Notes: generated by a model from the sequence alone, not told the origin. DNA of 64,000 nt from Chloroflexota bacterium (GCA_028872875.1 JAGWOC010000004.1:19032-83031), one strand, 5' to 3'; shown: positions 28,528 through 37,102, counted from the first letter of the stretch. Numbers and translations are program-made.

Positions 28528-29277
28528 TCAGGGGCCGACGCGGAAGGCCGTCTCCATGCCAAGCTTGAAGTGGCCGACGGTGCTCCCGGCCTCGCCGGGG
28601 ACGATCAGGCAGGCGAGGATGTACTTGCCGGGCGTCAGACGGAGCGTCATCTCGCCCGACTGGTTCGGCGCCAGGGCCTCGATCTCACCCAGCTTCTCGA
28701 AGGAGCCGCCGCCCTTCGCGCGCAGCACCGCTAGCTCGTGCGCGTGATCGGGGCTGGCGTTCTTCGCGACGAAGGTGACCGTGCCGGCCGGGACGTCCGT
28801 GCGGTCCGGCGTGATCGTGTAGTCGACGAGCGTCGCGGTGACGACCGTGCCCGCCGGTGCGGCCACCGTCGAGATCCCCGTCACACCGGCCGCGGTGGCG
28901 GGCGCTGTGGCCGCGGCGTCGCCGGCGTGGATCTCGATGATCGTGGACACGCCGGCGGGCACGTAGCACTTGAGCTTGTGGATGCCCGGGCCATCGGGGA
29001 CGGTGTAGCCCGGCGTGCGCGTCAGGCCCGACGGGATGATCAGCTCTTCGAGCTTCGTGCCGTCGATGCCCTCGATCTCGTAGTCCTTGTTGCTCTCGTT
29101 CTTGACGACGAGCTTCAGCTTTTCACCCGGCGTCGCCTGCACGGTGGTGGGCGTGCAACCGCTGTCCTTCTGCGCGATCTGCACGGCGCGCCCGCCGGCG
29201 CCGCTGCTCGCACACGCCGCGAGCAGCGCGACCGCCGCCACGGCGGCGCCCGCGAGGCCGCCCTTCGTCCAGATCAT
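28528..29277 (-). CDS. dual-cupredoxin lipoprotein of the iron-uptake locus (EfeO-cupredoxin-like)
   Basis: A 249-residue lipoprotein (lipobox LLAAC, C22) with two cupredoxin-like domains. The first has the EfeO-type pattern GCTPTTV, YEIEGIDG and KCYVP. The second has HAHELAVLR, ACLIVPGEAGSTVGHFKLGM, offering His, Cys, His and Met ligands. It lacks the EfeO peptidase-M75 domain. It lies 18 bp after the EfeU-type permease gene, so it probably binds or oxidises iron outside the membrane for that permease. GGAGGG precedes the ATG. Confidence 0.8.
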   Translation of the reverse strand: MIWTKGGLAGAAVAAVALLAACASSGAGGRAVQIAQKDSGCTPTTVQATPGEKLKLVVKNESNKDYEIEGIDGTKLEELIIPSGLTRTPGYTVPDGPGIHKLKCYVPAGVSTIIEIHAGDAAATAPATAAGVTGISTVAAPAGTVVTATLVDYTITPDRTDVPAGTVTFVAKNASPDHAHELAVLRAKGGGSFEKLGEIEALAPNQSGEMTLRLTPGKYILACLIVPGEAGSTVGHFKLGMETAFRVGP

Positions 29278-29295
29278 CGGGCCCTCCCCCGGGAG

Positions 29296-30156
29296 CTACT
29301 GTGGGTCCGCCGCGGCGAGCGCCTGGGCGCTCTCGGACGGCGGCGCCTTCCGCTTCGGGGCGGGCCATGCCAGGAAGGCGCCGAGCACGACAACGAGGTA
29401 GGCCCAGTAGGCGGCGATCTGCGCCATGGCCGGCGCCGAGTCGTAACCGAGCACGGTGTGCAGGAACTTGCCCATCGTCGACGTCATCGAGATCGCGGCC
29501 TCGGTGTCCCACGGCCGTACGCCGACGTTGGTGAGCAGGGCCGCTTCGTGGAGCGCGCCCACGCTATTGGCAAGGAGGCCCGCCGCGAGCACGATCACGG
29601 CGATGCCGGTGACGAGGAAGAATGGCTTGAGCGGCAGCCTGGCGGCGCCATAGTAGAGGGCGACGCCCGCCGCGCCCGCGAGTGCGAAGCCCGCAATGCC
29701 GCCCGCGACGAACTGCGTGCCCGACGCGGCCTGCGCCGAGCCGGCGAAGAGAAACAGCGTCGTCTCGATCCCCTCGCGCGCGACGGAGGTGAACGCCAGC
29801 AGCGCCAGCGCCAGCACCGAGCCGCCGGAGAGCGCCGCGTCGACCCGCTGCCGCAGCTCCTTCGAGATGCCTGCGGACTGGCGCTTCATCCAGAACACCA
29901 TCCACGTCAGCACCGCGACCGCGATCAGCGACGTGAACCCCGCAAAGCCTTCCAGCACGCGGCCGCTGAGGTCGCGTGACGCCGCCTCGAGGCCGGCGCC
30001 CACGGCGAGCGACAGCGCGGCGGCGGCCGCGACCCCGATCCAGACCTCGCGGAAGTGGCGCTTCTGGTTGATGTTGCGGAGGTAGCCGAGGAGGATCGTC
30101 ACGATCAGGGCGATCTCGATGCCCTCCCGGAGCGTGACGAGGAGCGAGAACAACAT
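29296..30156 (-). CDS. efeU: EfeU/FTR1-family iron permease
   Basis: A 286-residue, seven-helix membrane protein with two REGIE iron-binding motifs (10-14 and 127-131), the signature of FTR1/EfeU high-affinity iron permeases. The last helix ends in a basic tail (PAPKRKAPP). GGAGGG precedes the ATG by 6 nt. It is the first gene of an operon with the dual-cupredoxin lipoprotein. The promoter carries a DtxR-type box and the divergent gene encodes a DtxR-family repressor, so repression by iron is very likely. Confidence 0.94.
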   Translation of the reverse strand: MLFSLLVTLREGIEIALIVTILLGYLRNINQKRHFREVWIGVAAAAALSLAVGAGLEAASRDLSGRVLEGFAGFTSLIAVAVLTWMVFWMKRQSAGISKELRQRVDAALSGGSVLALALLAFTSVAREGIETTLFLFAGSAQAASGTQFVAGGIAGFALAGAAGVALYYGAARLPLKPFFLVTGIAVIVLAAGLLANSVGALHEAALLTNVGVRPWDTEAAISMTSTMGKFLHTVLGYDSAPAMAQIAAYWAYLVVVLGAFLAWPAPKRKAPPSESAQALAAADPQ

Positions 30157-30193
30157 CGGCGTCCCTCCGCCTAACTGAGCATCTGCTAGAATC

Positions 30194-30228
30194 GAGGTTA
30201 GCCTATGCTAAACCAACAGCTTAGTCAA
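30194..30228 (-). promoter_or_regulatory. efeU promoter overlapped by a DtxR/IdeR-type operator
   Basis: On the minus strand, TTGACT (30228-30223), a 17-nt spacer and TAGGCT (30205-30200). The -10 lies inside the inverted repeat GGTTAGC-ctat-GCTAAACC (30196-30214 overall), and AGGTTAGCCTA matches the left part of the DtxR/IdeR consensus. The operator is centred on the -10, ideal for repression. Predicted start near 30193. Confidence 0.75.
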
Positions 30229-30314
30229 GGCTATTCGGCCGCCAGCGGCGGGGCCATCCGGCCCGTTTCGCACAGGTTCGCCGAGGATCGCACCCCGGCC
30301 TATAATCAGGCGCC

Positions 30315-31013
30315 ATGTCTCACAGACCCTCCTCGACCATCGAGGACTACCTCATGGAGATCTACAACATGACCACCGAGGGCCGGGTGGTCATCGCCGC
30401 GCGCCTGACGGAGAAGATGAACGTCACGGCGCCGACCGTCTGGAACACCGTCCACCGGATGCAGCGCGACGGACTGGTCGAGATCAGCGCCTCGAAGGAG
30501 ATCACGCTGGCCCCGGCCGGCCTCGCCGCCGCCGAGTCGATCAAGCGCCGCCACCTGCTCACCGAGCGCCTGCTCGTGGACATCCTCGGCCTCGACTGGG
30601 CGGACGCGCACGAGGAAGCACACCTGATCGAGCACACGATCACGCCGCGCGTCGAGGCGCGCATCACGGCGGTCCTCGGCAACCCGACGACCTGCCCGCA
30701 CGGCAACCCCTTCCCCGGCGTCGACCCGGCGACGCGGCCGAAGACGCGCCCGCTCGCCACCGCGCGCGCCGGCGAGGAGTGGACGCTCGACGGCATCAAC
30801 GAAGAGGCTGAGGAAGACCACGAGCTGATGACCTTCTACCAGAACAACGGGCTCAAGCCCGGCGCGCGCCTCCGCGTCGTCGACGTGGCGGCGTACAACT
30901 CGACGATCACCGTCCGCCTCGACGGCCGCGACGTGACGCTCGGCATGGCCGCCGCCGAGAACCTGCGCATCATCGTCGAGCAGCCCGCCGGCGTGAGCGC
31001 ACCCGTCGCGTGA
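30315..31013 (+). CDS. DtxR/IdeR-family metal-dependent repressor
   Basis: A 232-residue three-domain regulator. The N-terminal winged helix (EDYLMEIYNM, NVTAPTVWNTVHRMQRDGLV), the metal-binding dimerisation domain (HLLTERLLVDILGLDWADAHEEAHLIEH, CPHGNPFPG) and a C-terminal SH3-like domain are all present. It should sense Fe2+ or Mn2+. It is divergent from efeU, whose promoter has a DtxR-like box. TATAAT (30301-30306) ends 8 nt before the ATG, so its mRNA is likely leaderless. Confidence 0.93.
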   Translation: MSHRPSSTIEDYLMEIYNMTTEGRVVIAARLTEKMNVTAPTVWNTVHRMQRDGLVEISASKEITLAPAGLAAAESIKRRHLLTERLLVDILGLDWADAHEEAHLIEHTITPRVEARITAVLGNPTTCPHGNPFPGVDPATRPKTRPLATARAGEEWTLDGINEEAEEDHELMTFYQNNGLKPGARLRVVDVAAYNSTITVRLDGRDVTLGMAAAENLRIIVEQPAGVSAPVA

Positions 31014-31170
31014 CGCGCAGCGCCGCGGGCCCGATGACGGCGTGTGCGTGTAGCGCACGCCGCTTACGGGCCGCGCCAAACATCTCATGTCGTGCTTCGG
31101 ACGCTTCTTCTAGCGTGGCGATCCGTCGGCAGGCTCCGCGCGTGGCGGACGTCCCGTCGAAGAGGCGCTA

Positions 31171-31231
31171 TCCCGCAACGATCCGGCTTCGCCGGATGCA
31201 CAGCCGAGGGCGGCTGTGCTCCACGCCGACA
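31171..31231 (+). repeat. dispersed hairpin repeat, copy B
   Basis: GCACAGCCG (31198-31206), aggg, CGGCTGTGC (31211-31219), then TCCACGCCGACA, preceded by a small ATCCGG/CCGGAT hairpin. It matches copy A (14862) across about 60 bases with few changes. It lies in the 397-nt dtxR-ftsB gap, which otherwise holds the heptamer tract at 31288 and a TACACT -10 (31368-31373). Confidence 0.85.
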
Positions 31232-31287
31232 GGCCCGCCCGGGATGTGCGCGGCGTTTACGAACGCTCGTTTGGAAGCAGTACACCA

Positions 31288-31315
31288 ACGTCCAACATCT
31301 CACGTCCAACATCCC
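31288..31315 (+). repeat. heptamer-based tandem repeat (ACGTCCA ACATCNC)
   Basis: A 14-nt unit made of two heptamers, ACGTCCA and ACATCTC, repeated twice (second copy ACATCCC). The period of 7 is shared with the tracts at 35417, 44378 and 45325. Confidence 0.65.
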
Positions 31316-31410
31316 CCGCCGCGCTCGCTTCCCCGCGCTGTCGCTTGCGGCGCGATCGCGCGCCTCGTACACTCACGCCGGCGGCAGGATGGGTCGGAGG
31401 GCAACCCCGG

Positions 31411-31812
31411 GTGTCCAGGCTGCCGCATCTGTCCCTTACCACGATCGTCCTCTGCGCGGCTGCTGTCGCCATCGGCTCCTTCGCCGTCACCACCGCGCGC
31501 TCCATCGTGCACAACTATCAGCTCGGGCAGCAGGAAACGCAGATGCGCGCCGATATCGCGCAGCTCGACCGCGATCACGCGCGCCTCGTGGCGATCCGCG
31601 ACTACCTGAAATCGGACCAGTACGTCGAGCAAGTGGCGCGCCGGGTGCTGGGACTCGTGCACCCCGGCGAGACGCTCGTCATCGTCGCCGCGGCGCCCGG
31701 GGTGCCGACGGCGACCCCGCCCGCGATGGGCGGGACGGCGCCGGGCGAGCCGTGGTGGAAGGAGCTGTTCCTGCAGCCCCAGCCCGCCGCGACGCCGCAG
31801 CCCGGGGGCTGA
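31411..31812 (+). CDS. FtsB/DivIC-like septum formation protein
   Basis: A 133-residue bitopic membrane protein. One N-terminal helix (TTIVLCAAAVAIGSFAV) is followed by a coiled coil (QLGQQETQMRADIAQLDRDH) and a short domain ending SDQYVEQVARRVLGLVHPGE, the conserved DivIC/FtsB signature. A Pro-rich tail follows. It is expected to bridge FtsL and FtsQ/DivIB in the divisome. GTG at 31411 follows GGAGG (31396-31400) by 10 nt. The divIC-tilS order is common in Gram-positive-type genomes. Confidence 0.85.
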   Translation: MSRLPHLSLTTIVLCAAAVAIGSFAVTTARSIVHNYQLGQQETQMRADIAQLDRDHARLVAIRDYLKSDQYVEQVARRVLGLVHPGETLVIVAAAPGVPTATPPAMGGTAPGEPWWKELFLQPQPAATPQPGG

Positions 31813-31851
31813 CCGGCCGCGGCGCTGCGGCCGGCGCGCTAGCATGAGCGC

Positions 31852-33273
31852 ATGACCGGCATACCCGCCCTCGAAGCGCGCGTGCGCCGTTACGCGAGCG
31901 AGCGCGTCCCTTCGCTCGGACACGATGTGCGTACGCTCTTGGCCGTCTCGGGTGGCGCCGACTCGACCGCCATGGCGGCGATCCTCTGCGAGGGCGGCGT
32001 CATCGATCCCGCGCGGGCCACGGTGGCCCACTTCGACCACGGGCTGCGCGGCGCCGCTGCCGCGGCGCGCGACCGCGCGGTCGTGGAAGCGCTCTGCGAG
32101 CGCTACGGTCTGGCGCTCATCGCCGGCGCATGGGCGCAGCCGCGCCCGGGCGAGGCGGCGGCCCGCGAGGCGCGCTACCGCTTCCTCGCGGATGCGGCCC
32201 TCGCGGCCGGGGCGAGCTGCGTCGCCACCGGCCACACGGAAGACGACCAGGTCGAGACGATCGTGCTCCAGACCTTGCGCGGGCGCGGCGCCCGCGGCAC
32301 CGCCGGCATCGCCCCGGAGCGCGCATGGCCGCACGCCGGCCCGGCCCGCGGCGTAGGCGAGCCGCCCGGCCCGCGGCTCGCGCGACCGCTGCTCGCGGTC
32401 AGGCGCGCCGAGACGCGCGCGTACTGCGCGGCCCGCGGCCTCGCGTTCGTCGATGACGAGACCAACGACGACCCGCGGCTCGCGCGCAACCGCGTGCGCG
32501 CCATGCTCGCCGATGTCGATGCGGAGACGCCAGAGGCGCGCGCGCTCATCCTGCGGACCGGCGAACTGGCGCGCGCGAGCCTCGCGACGCTCGAAGCGGC
32601 GGCGATGCAGGCGGCGCCGCCGCGGACGGCCGAAGGAGGGCGCGCCGTCGCGCTCGACCGGGGGCCGCTGCGCCGGCTCGGCCAGGAGCTTGCGCCCTAC
32701 GCGTGGCGTCTGGCGATCGAGCAGTTGGTCGGGGACGCGCGCGACTTCGGCCGCCGGCACTACGCGGCGATGGCCGCGGCCGCGGGCGCCCGCACCGGCG
32801 CGACCTTCGAGCTGCCGCGCGGCGTCGTCCTCACCGTCGATGCGCGCGAGCTTTTGCTATCGGTCGGGCCGCTCGTCGAGCCCGCGGTGGCCCCGGGCAC
32901 GACACACTGCCTGCCGTTCTCCGGCACGCTCGGCGCCTGGGAGGTCGACGTGCGCGCGGCCGCAGCAGCAGCCGGCGCGCAGGCGATCGATCACGCGGAC
33001 GGGCAGACGACGCTCCACCTGCCGGCGGACGCCGTCCTGCGCGCCCGCCGCCCGGGCGACCGCGTACCGCTCGGCGCTGGTCGCGGCCACGCGAAGCTGC
33101 ACGACGTGTACATCGACGCGAAGGTACCCCGGCGCAGGCGGGACGCCGCGCCGGTGATCGCCGCTGGCCGGGATGTGCTGTGGTCGCCGCTCGTCCGTCT
33201 CGTCCCCGGCGGCACGGCGGCGGGCGGTGCGCCGTACGCCGTCCGCTGGCGGCGCGTCGCGGAGAGCGCGTGA
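31852..33273 (+). CDS. tilS: tRNA(Ile)-lysidine synthetase
   Basis: A 473-residue enzyme that converts cytidine 34 of the CAU-anticodon tRNA-Ile to lysidine. The PP-loop SGGADST (33-39), HFDHGLRG, ATGHTEDDQVETIVLQTLRGRG and LARPLLAVRRAETRAYC are typical, and the C-terminal domain LRARRPGDRVPLG is present. TAGCAT (31840-31845) ends 6 nt before the ATG, so a separate leaderless transcript is likely despite the ftsB-like gene 39 bp upstream. Confidence 0.95.
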   Translation: MTGIPALEARVRRYASERVPSLGHDVRTLLAVSGGADSTAMAAILCEGGVIDPARATVAHFDHGLRGAAAAARDRAVVEALCERYGLALIAGAWAQPRPGEAAAREARYRFLADAALAAGASCVATGHTEDDQVETIVLQTLRGRGARGTAGIAPERAWPHAGPARGVGEPPGPRLARPLLAVRRAETRAYCAARGLAFVDDETNDDPRLARNRVRAMLADVDAETPEARALILRTGELARASLATLEAAAMQAAPPRTAEGGRAVALDRGPLRRLGQELAPYAWRLAIEQLVGDARDFGRRHYAAMAAAAGARTGATFELPRGVVLTVDARELLLSVGPLVEPAVAPGTTHCLPFSGTLGAWEVDVRAAAAAAGAQAIDHADGQTTLHLPADAVLRARRPGDRVPLGAGRGHAKLHDVYIDAKVPRRRRDAAPVIAAGRDVLWSPLVRLVPGGTAAGGAPYAVRWRRVAESA

Positions 33274-33351
33274 CATGCGCCGCGGCGCGGCGGTGGAGTT
33301 GCGTGGATACCGCGCTTTCGCCGGGCGGGCGGCGACGGCTACACTCGGCGC

Positions 33352-33948
33352 ATGAACCTTGTACTGCGCGCTCATCACACATCGGTACACGACAGCTTCC
33401 GCGAGCAGGCGGAGAAGAAGCTGGGGCGGCTCGACCGCTACCTGCCGCGCATCGACGACGTGGTCGTCGAGGTCGCGCGTGAAGACACCAAGGCGGCGGC
33501 GCACCGCTACACCGTGCAGGTCACGGTCCGCGCGGGCGACGCCATCCTGCGCGCCGAGGAGCGGGGCGCCGACCCGCGCGTCGCGCTCGACGAGGCCGTC
33601 GCCGTGCTCTCGCGCCAGGCGCAGCGGCATGGCAAGCGGCTGCACGACTGGCATCGTCGCGGCGCGGCGGCGGAGGCGGGCGAGGGCCACGCGGCCGCCT
33701 CGCAGGCGCCGGCACGAGAGACGCGCGACGAGGACGGGACGGAGAGCATCGACGAGTACATCGCGGGCAAGGTGGTGCGTGTGAAGCGCTTCGACGCCAA
33801 ACCCATGTCGCAGGAGGAGGCGCTGGCGCAGATGGACCTGCTCGGGCACGACTTCTTCCTCTTCCTCAACGCCCGGTCGAACGACTACGCGCTCCTCTAC
33901 AAGCGCAACGACGGCGGCTACGGCCTGCTGGAGCCGGAGCGGGCGTAA
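33352..33948 (+). CDS. hpf: long-form ribosome hibernation promoting factor
   Basis: A 198-residue protein that dimerises 70S ribosomes into 100S particles. The N-terminal YfiA-like domain (1-98) and the C-terminal dimerisation domain (about 130-195, VVRVKRFDAKPMSQEEALAQ, then MDLLGHDFFLF) are both present. TACACT (33340-33345) ends 6 nt before the ATG, suggesting a leaderless mRNA. A strong hairpin follows the stop. Confidence 0.95.
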   Translation: MNLVLRAHHTSVHDSFREQAEKKLGRLDRYLPRIDDVVVEVAREDTKAAAHRYTVQVTVRAGDAILRAEERGADPRVALDEAVAVLSRQAQRHGKRLHDWHRRGAAAEAGEGHAAASQAPARETRDEDGTESIDEYIAGKVVRVKRFDAKPMSQEEALAQMDLLGHDFFLFLNARSNDYALLYKRNDGGYGLLEPERA

Positions 33949-33975
33949 GGGGGCCGGACCTCACCCCCGGCCCCC
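33949..33975 (+). terminator. terminator-like hairpin after hpf
   Basis: A perfect 9-bp stem, GGGGGCCGG (33949-33957) with CCGGCCCCC (33967-33975), starting at the last base of the hpf stop and followed by TCTCC. The CCTCACCCCCGGCCCCCTC segment resembles a repeat seen widely in Chloroflexota genomes. There is no strong U-tract. Confidence 0.6.
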
Positions 33976-34117
33976 TCTCCAAAGAGAGCACGGCGCGCGC
34001 CCGCCTTGTGCGCCAGCCGCATCGACGCCGCGCCCTCCATGCTCCATCTGCCGCCCTCCCGTGCCCGTGCACGCGGCGGATGCGCCAGCATCCGCGTGGG
34101 CGTACCATCGATGGGCG

Positions 34118-35467
34118 ATGACGGACTACATCACCCTCCCGGAGCGGCGCGTGCCGGTCGTCGCCGCCTGCGACGTGCTGGTGGTCGGCGGCGGCGCCGC
34201 GGGCATCTCGGCGGCGGTCGCCGCGGCGCGGCAGGGCGCCGACGTCGTGCTCGCCGAGCGCTCCGGCTACCTCGGCGGTCTGGCGTCGGGCGGGCTGATC
34301 GTGCTGCTGCTGACGCTCGACGACGGCAACGGCCGCCAGGTGGTCGCCGGCCAGTGCCAGGAGCTCGTCGAGCGGCTCGATGGGCGCGGGGCGTGCTTCT
34401 ATCCGCCGCCGCAGCAGTGGGGCGTGGCGGACGACGCGCTCGTCGAGCAGTACCGGCGCTGGGGGCTGGTCTGGGGCTCGGGGCCGCACCGCGTGCGCTA
34501 TTCCGTCGCGTACGACCCGGAGGAGTTCAAGTTCGTCGCGAACACCTGGGTCGCCGAGGCCGGCGTGCGGCTGATGCTGCACCGCTGGGCGAGCGACGTG
34601 GTCTTCGAGCTGGAGCGGCCGCACGGGCGGCCGGCGGGGCGCCTGTCGCACGTCGTGTTCACGTCGAAGGCGGGGCCGCAGGCGGTGCGGGCGGCGCAGG
34701 TGGTCGACGCGACGGGCGACGGCGATGTGTTCGCGCTGGCGGGCGAGTCCTTCGAGAAGGAGCAGGTGCATCCGTGGCTCTGGTTCCGTATGTCCGGCGT
34801 GCGCGACATCGACGCGGCGCAGACCGCGCGCGGCGGCTACTTCTTCCGGACGCTGCGTCCCGGGCAGGTGCTGATGCCGTGGGGCGCGGCCGAGCGCATC
34901 GCCCGGCGCATCGACGCGACGGACCCGGACGACCTGACGTTCGCGGAGGTCGAGTGCCGCCGCATGGTGATGGACGAGGTGGCGCGCCTGCGCGCTCAGG
35001 CCCCCGGCTTCGAGGACGCGTACCTGACCGACATCGCGCTGACGCTCGGCATCACGGAGTCGCGGCGCCTGCGCGGCGCGCACGTGCTCGCGCGCGACGA
35101 AGTGAATACGGTGTTCGACGACACCGTCGCCAGCACGGGCCACTGGACCAAGTACGGCGCCGTCTACCACATCCCCTATCGCAGCCTGCTGCCGCTGCGG
35201 ACGTCGAACCTGCTGGCGGCGGGGCGCTGCATCAGCGTCGACCATCGCGTGCACCACGCGACGAAGGAGATCCCGCCCTGCTTCGCGACGGGGGAGGCGG
35301 CCGGCGTCGCGGCGGTACAGGCGCTGCGCGCCGGCGGCGCGGTGCAGGACGTCGACGTGCCGGCGCTGCAGCGGGCGCTGCGCGCGGCGGGCGCGTGGCT
35401 GCCGGAGGGGACGGCAGACGACAGACAACAGACGACAGACGACAGACGACAGACGACAGAGAGTTAG
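34118..35467 (+). CDS. FAD-dependent oxidoreductase (FAD_oxidored family)
   Basis: A 449-residue flavoprotein. The dinucleotide loop VVGGGAAGISAAVAAARQGA (22-41), SGYLGGLASGG, VVDATGDGDVFALAG and LLAAGRCISVDH with AAGVAAVQA fit the FAD-dependent dehydrogenase family PF12831. The substrate is unknown. TACCAT (34103-34108) ends 9 nt before ATG 34118. The last ~16 residues (Asp/Arg/Gln/Thr-rich) are encoded by a heptamer repeat that has invaded or extended the 3' end. Confidence 0.82.
   Translation: MTDYITLPERRVPVVAACDVLVVGGGAAGISAAVAAARQGADVVLAERSGYLGGLASGGLIVLLLTLDDGNGRQVVAGQCQELVERLDGRGACFYPPPQQWGVADDALVEQYRRWGLVWGSGPHRVRYSVAYDPEEFKFVANTWVAEAGVRLMLHRWASDVVFELERPHGRPAGRLSHVVFTSKAGPQAVRAAQVVDATGDGDVFALAGESFEKEQVHPWLWFRMSGVRDIDAAQTARGGYFFRTLRPGQVLMPWGAAERIARRIDATDPDDLTFAEVECRRMVMDEVARLRAQAPGFEDAYLTDIALTLGITESRRLRGAHVLARDEVNTVFDDTVASTGHWTKYGAVYHIPYRSLLPLRTSNLLAAGRCISVDHRVHHATKEIPPCFATGEAAGVAAVQALRAGGAVQDVDVPALQRALRAAGAWLPEGTADDRQQTTDDRRQTTES
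35417..35458 (+). repeat. GACRACA heptamer tandem repeat, six units, inside a gene end
   Basis: Units GACGACA, GACAACA, then GACGACA four times, in frame with the end of the flavoprotein gene. Because 7 is not a multiple of 3, the frame rotates and the tract is read as a mixed Asp/Arg/Gln/Thr tail. Related tracts lie at 44378 and 45325. Confidence 0.85.
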
Positions 35468-35726
35468 CGTGTGCGCTCGCCCGGCGCGGTGGGGGCGTGC
35501 TCGACACGCAGGCTGTGAGAGGAGGAAGGTTGGTGGTCTTGGCCTCACACAACATGAGCCAGGCCCTGACGGTCGCCGGGGCGGCCCTGCCGCGACCGGT
35601 AGGAACGCCTTCCAGGCCCGGTCATCGCCGTCTCGTTTCTTGCTCAGGCGACGGGCGTCGGCGGCGCCTTCGCCGCGTCTCCGCCGTCCCGGGGTGGGTT
35701 AGATCTTGTTGAGTTGGCCACTCACG
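35468..35726. other. intergenic region between the flavoprotein and fic
   Basis: No convincing gene is visible. It includes purine-rich AGAGGAGGAAGG (35518-35529) and a short open frame from ATG 35554 with no recognisable product. A weak promoter candidate for fic is TTGAGT, 17 nt, TAACGC (ending about 35738). Confidence 0.35.
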
Positions 35727-35765
35727 AATCCTAACGCGACAAACAGGGTTTGTTGTGTTAGGATT
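35727..35765 (+). promoter_or_regulatory. 18-bp inverted repeat covering the fic ribosome site
   Basis: AATCCTAACGCGACAAAC (35727-35744), loop agg, GTTTGTTGTGTTAGGATT (35748-35765). As RNA all 18 pairs form, two of them G-U. The right arm contains AGGA (35760-35763), the likely Shine-Dalgarno of fic, and a GTG at 35755. It may act as an operator, a translation-blocking hairpin or a terminator of upstream transcription. Confidence 0.75.
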
Positions 35766-35772
35766 ATTTCCG

Positions 35773-36780
35773 GTGCAGCACAACACTTCCAACCGGGGCC
35801 GCCCGCCCCGCCAGATGGTCTACCAACGGCTGAGCGAAGCCATCGCCGAGCTTCGCGAGCGTATGGGCGGACTGCCCTCGCCCACAGAAGCCGAGGGCAT
35901 CTGGACGTCGATCTGGTACCAGGAAGCACACCATTCTACCGCACTCGAGGGAAACACCCTCGTCATCCAGCAGGTAGAGGCCCTCTTGGCCGAAGGCCGC
36001 GCCGTTGGGAACAAAGAGCTCCGGGAGTACATGGAGGTGACAGGCTACGCGGACGCGGCGCAGTGGGTCTACGGACAGGCACTCGATCCGGGCGACTGGA
36101 ACCCTGAGGCGCCACTCACCCTGACCGAGGTTCGTCACGTTCACGAGCTTGCGCTCGAACCCGTGTGGGGAGTGGCGCCCCACCCGAATGCCACGCCTAA
36201 CGAGCGACCAGGCAGCTTCCGGCAGCACGACATCCAGGCGTTCTCCGGCGGGATGGTCCCTCCGTCCTGGGTCGAGGTCGGGGCCGCGATGGCGGACTGG
36301 ATCAAGTCCCTTTCCGCGATCGATTCCGCTGAGAACCCCATCGAGTCAATCGCCGCGGCGCATGGCGACTTCGAGAGGATCCACCCGTTTCTCGACGGCA
36401 ACGGGCGAACGGGGCGTCTGCTTCTCAACCTGACCTTGGTGCGCTTTGGCTATCCACCTGCGGTCATCTACACGCGAGACCGCAACAGGTACCTGCGAGC
36501 GCTACGGAAAGCAGACGCCGGAGATTCCGGCCCGCTCGGCGAGCTCATCGCCCGCGCTGTCACCGACAATCTCTATCGCTTCGTAGTACCTGCTGTGGCA
36601 GGACCGCACCGCCTGGTTCCACTTGCCGCCTTAGCGACAAGAAGGCAAAGCGTGTTCACGCTCCGAGCAGCCATCGAACGCGGGCGGCTCAAGGCGCAGA
36701 AGGGATCAGATGGGCAGTGGCGCAGTACCCGCGTTTGGGTAGACGAGTACATCGCGAGCAAGTACCAGCGGCGAGGCTGA
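35773..36780 (+). CDS. Fic-domain protein with N-terminal inhibitory helix and C-terminal HTH
   Basis: A 335-residue Fic protein, expected to AMPylate a target protein. The core motif HPFLDGNGRTGR (204-215) is complete. The inhibitory helix S55-T-A-L-E59-G-N is present, so this is a self-inhibited class II enzyme. The C-terminal ~60 residues (RRQSVFTLRAAIERGRLKAQ) look like a helix-turn-helix. GTG at 35773 is chosen for AGGA 9 nt upstream and for the conserved RGRPPRQMVYQRL start; GTG 35755 lies inside the hairpin. A stand-alone accessory gene, less GC-biased than its neighbours. Confidence 0.9.
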   Translation: MQHNTSNRGRPPRQMVYQRLSEAIAELRERMGGLPSPTEAEGIWTSIWYQEAHHSTALEGNTLVIQQVEALLAEGRAVGNKELREYMEVTGYADAAQWVYGQALDPGDWNPEAPLTLTEVRHVHELALEPVWGVAPHPNATPNERPGSFRQHDIQAFSGGMVPPSWVEVGAAMADWIKSLSAIDSAENPIESIAAAHGDFERIHPFLDGNGRTGRLLLNLTLVRFGYPPAVIYTRDRNRYLRALRKADAGDSGPLGELIARAVTDNLYRFVVPAVAGPHRLVPLAALATRRQSVFTLRAAIERGRLKAQKGSDGQWRSTRVWVDEYIASKYQRRG

Positions 36781-36843
36781 CCCGGATCTTCACGGAGCCT
36801 GACCTGAGATCGCCCGTTGGCGACATCTCCGCGGCGGATTCGA

Positions 36844-36861
36844 GCAGCCTCGCAAGGCTGC
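36844..36861 (+). terminator. small hairpin after fic
   Basis: GCAGCCT (36844-36850), cgca, AGGCTGC (36855-36861): a perfect 7-bp stem 63 nt after the fic stop, without a U-tract. Confidence 0.35.
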
Positions 36862-36944
36862 ACGCCGACGGTAACGACACCCGCTGTGGCATCTCGGCCC
36901 GCAGGCAACCAAGCTGAGTTCGGAGCGGTCCCTATTGGGTTGAG

Positions 36945-37020
36945 TGGTGGAGCCGAGGGGGCTCGAACCCCTGACCTCGACACTGCCAGTGTCGCGCTCT
37001 CCCAATTGAGCTACGGCCCC
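36945..37020 (-). tRNA. tRNA-Ala (anticodon GGC)
   Basis: The minus-strand sequence folds into a full cloverleaf: acceptor GGGGCCG/CGGCTCC, D-arm GCTC..GAGC, anticodon stem CGACA/TGTCG with loop CTGGCAG (anticodon GGC), T-arm AGGGG-TTCGAAC-CCCCT, discriminator A and an encoded CCA (36947-36945). It reads GCC/GCU alanine codons. Confidence 0.97.
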
Positions 37021-37102
37021 ACACGCGGCTTCGCGGCGCGCTGCATGCTATCAAGACGGCCGGCGCGGCGGCAACAGGAGGCCACGAGCCGCATGACGAC
37101 GG

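Noticed and set aside
35554..35709. Short open frame starting MSQALTVAGA before fic
   Set aside because: No ribosome site, no recognisable domain, and the composition is that of random GC-rich sequence.
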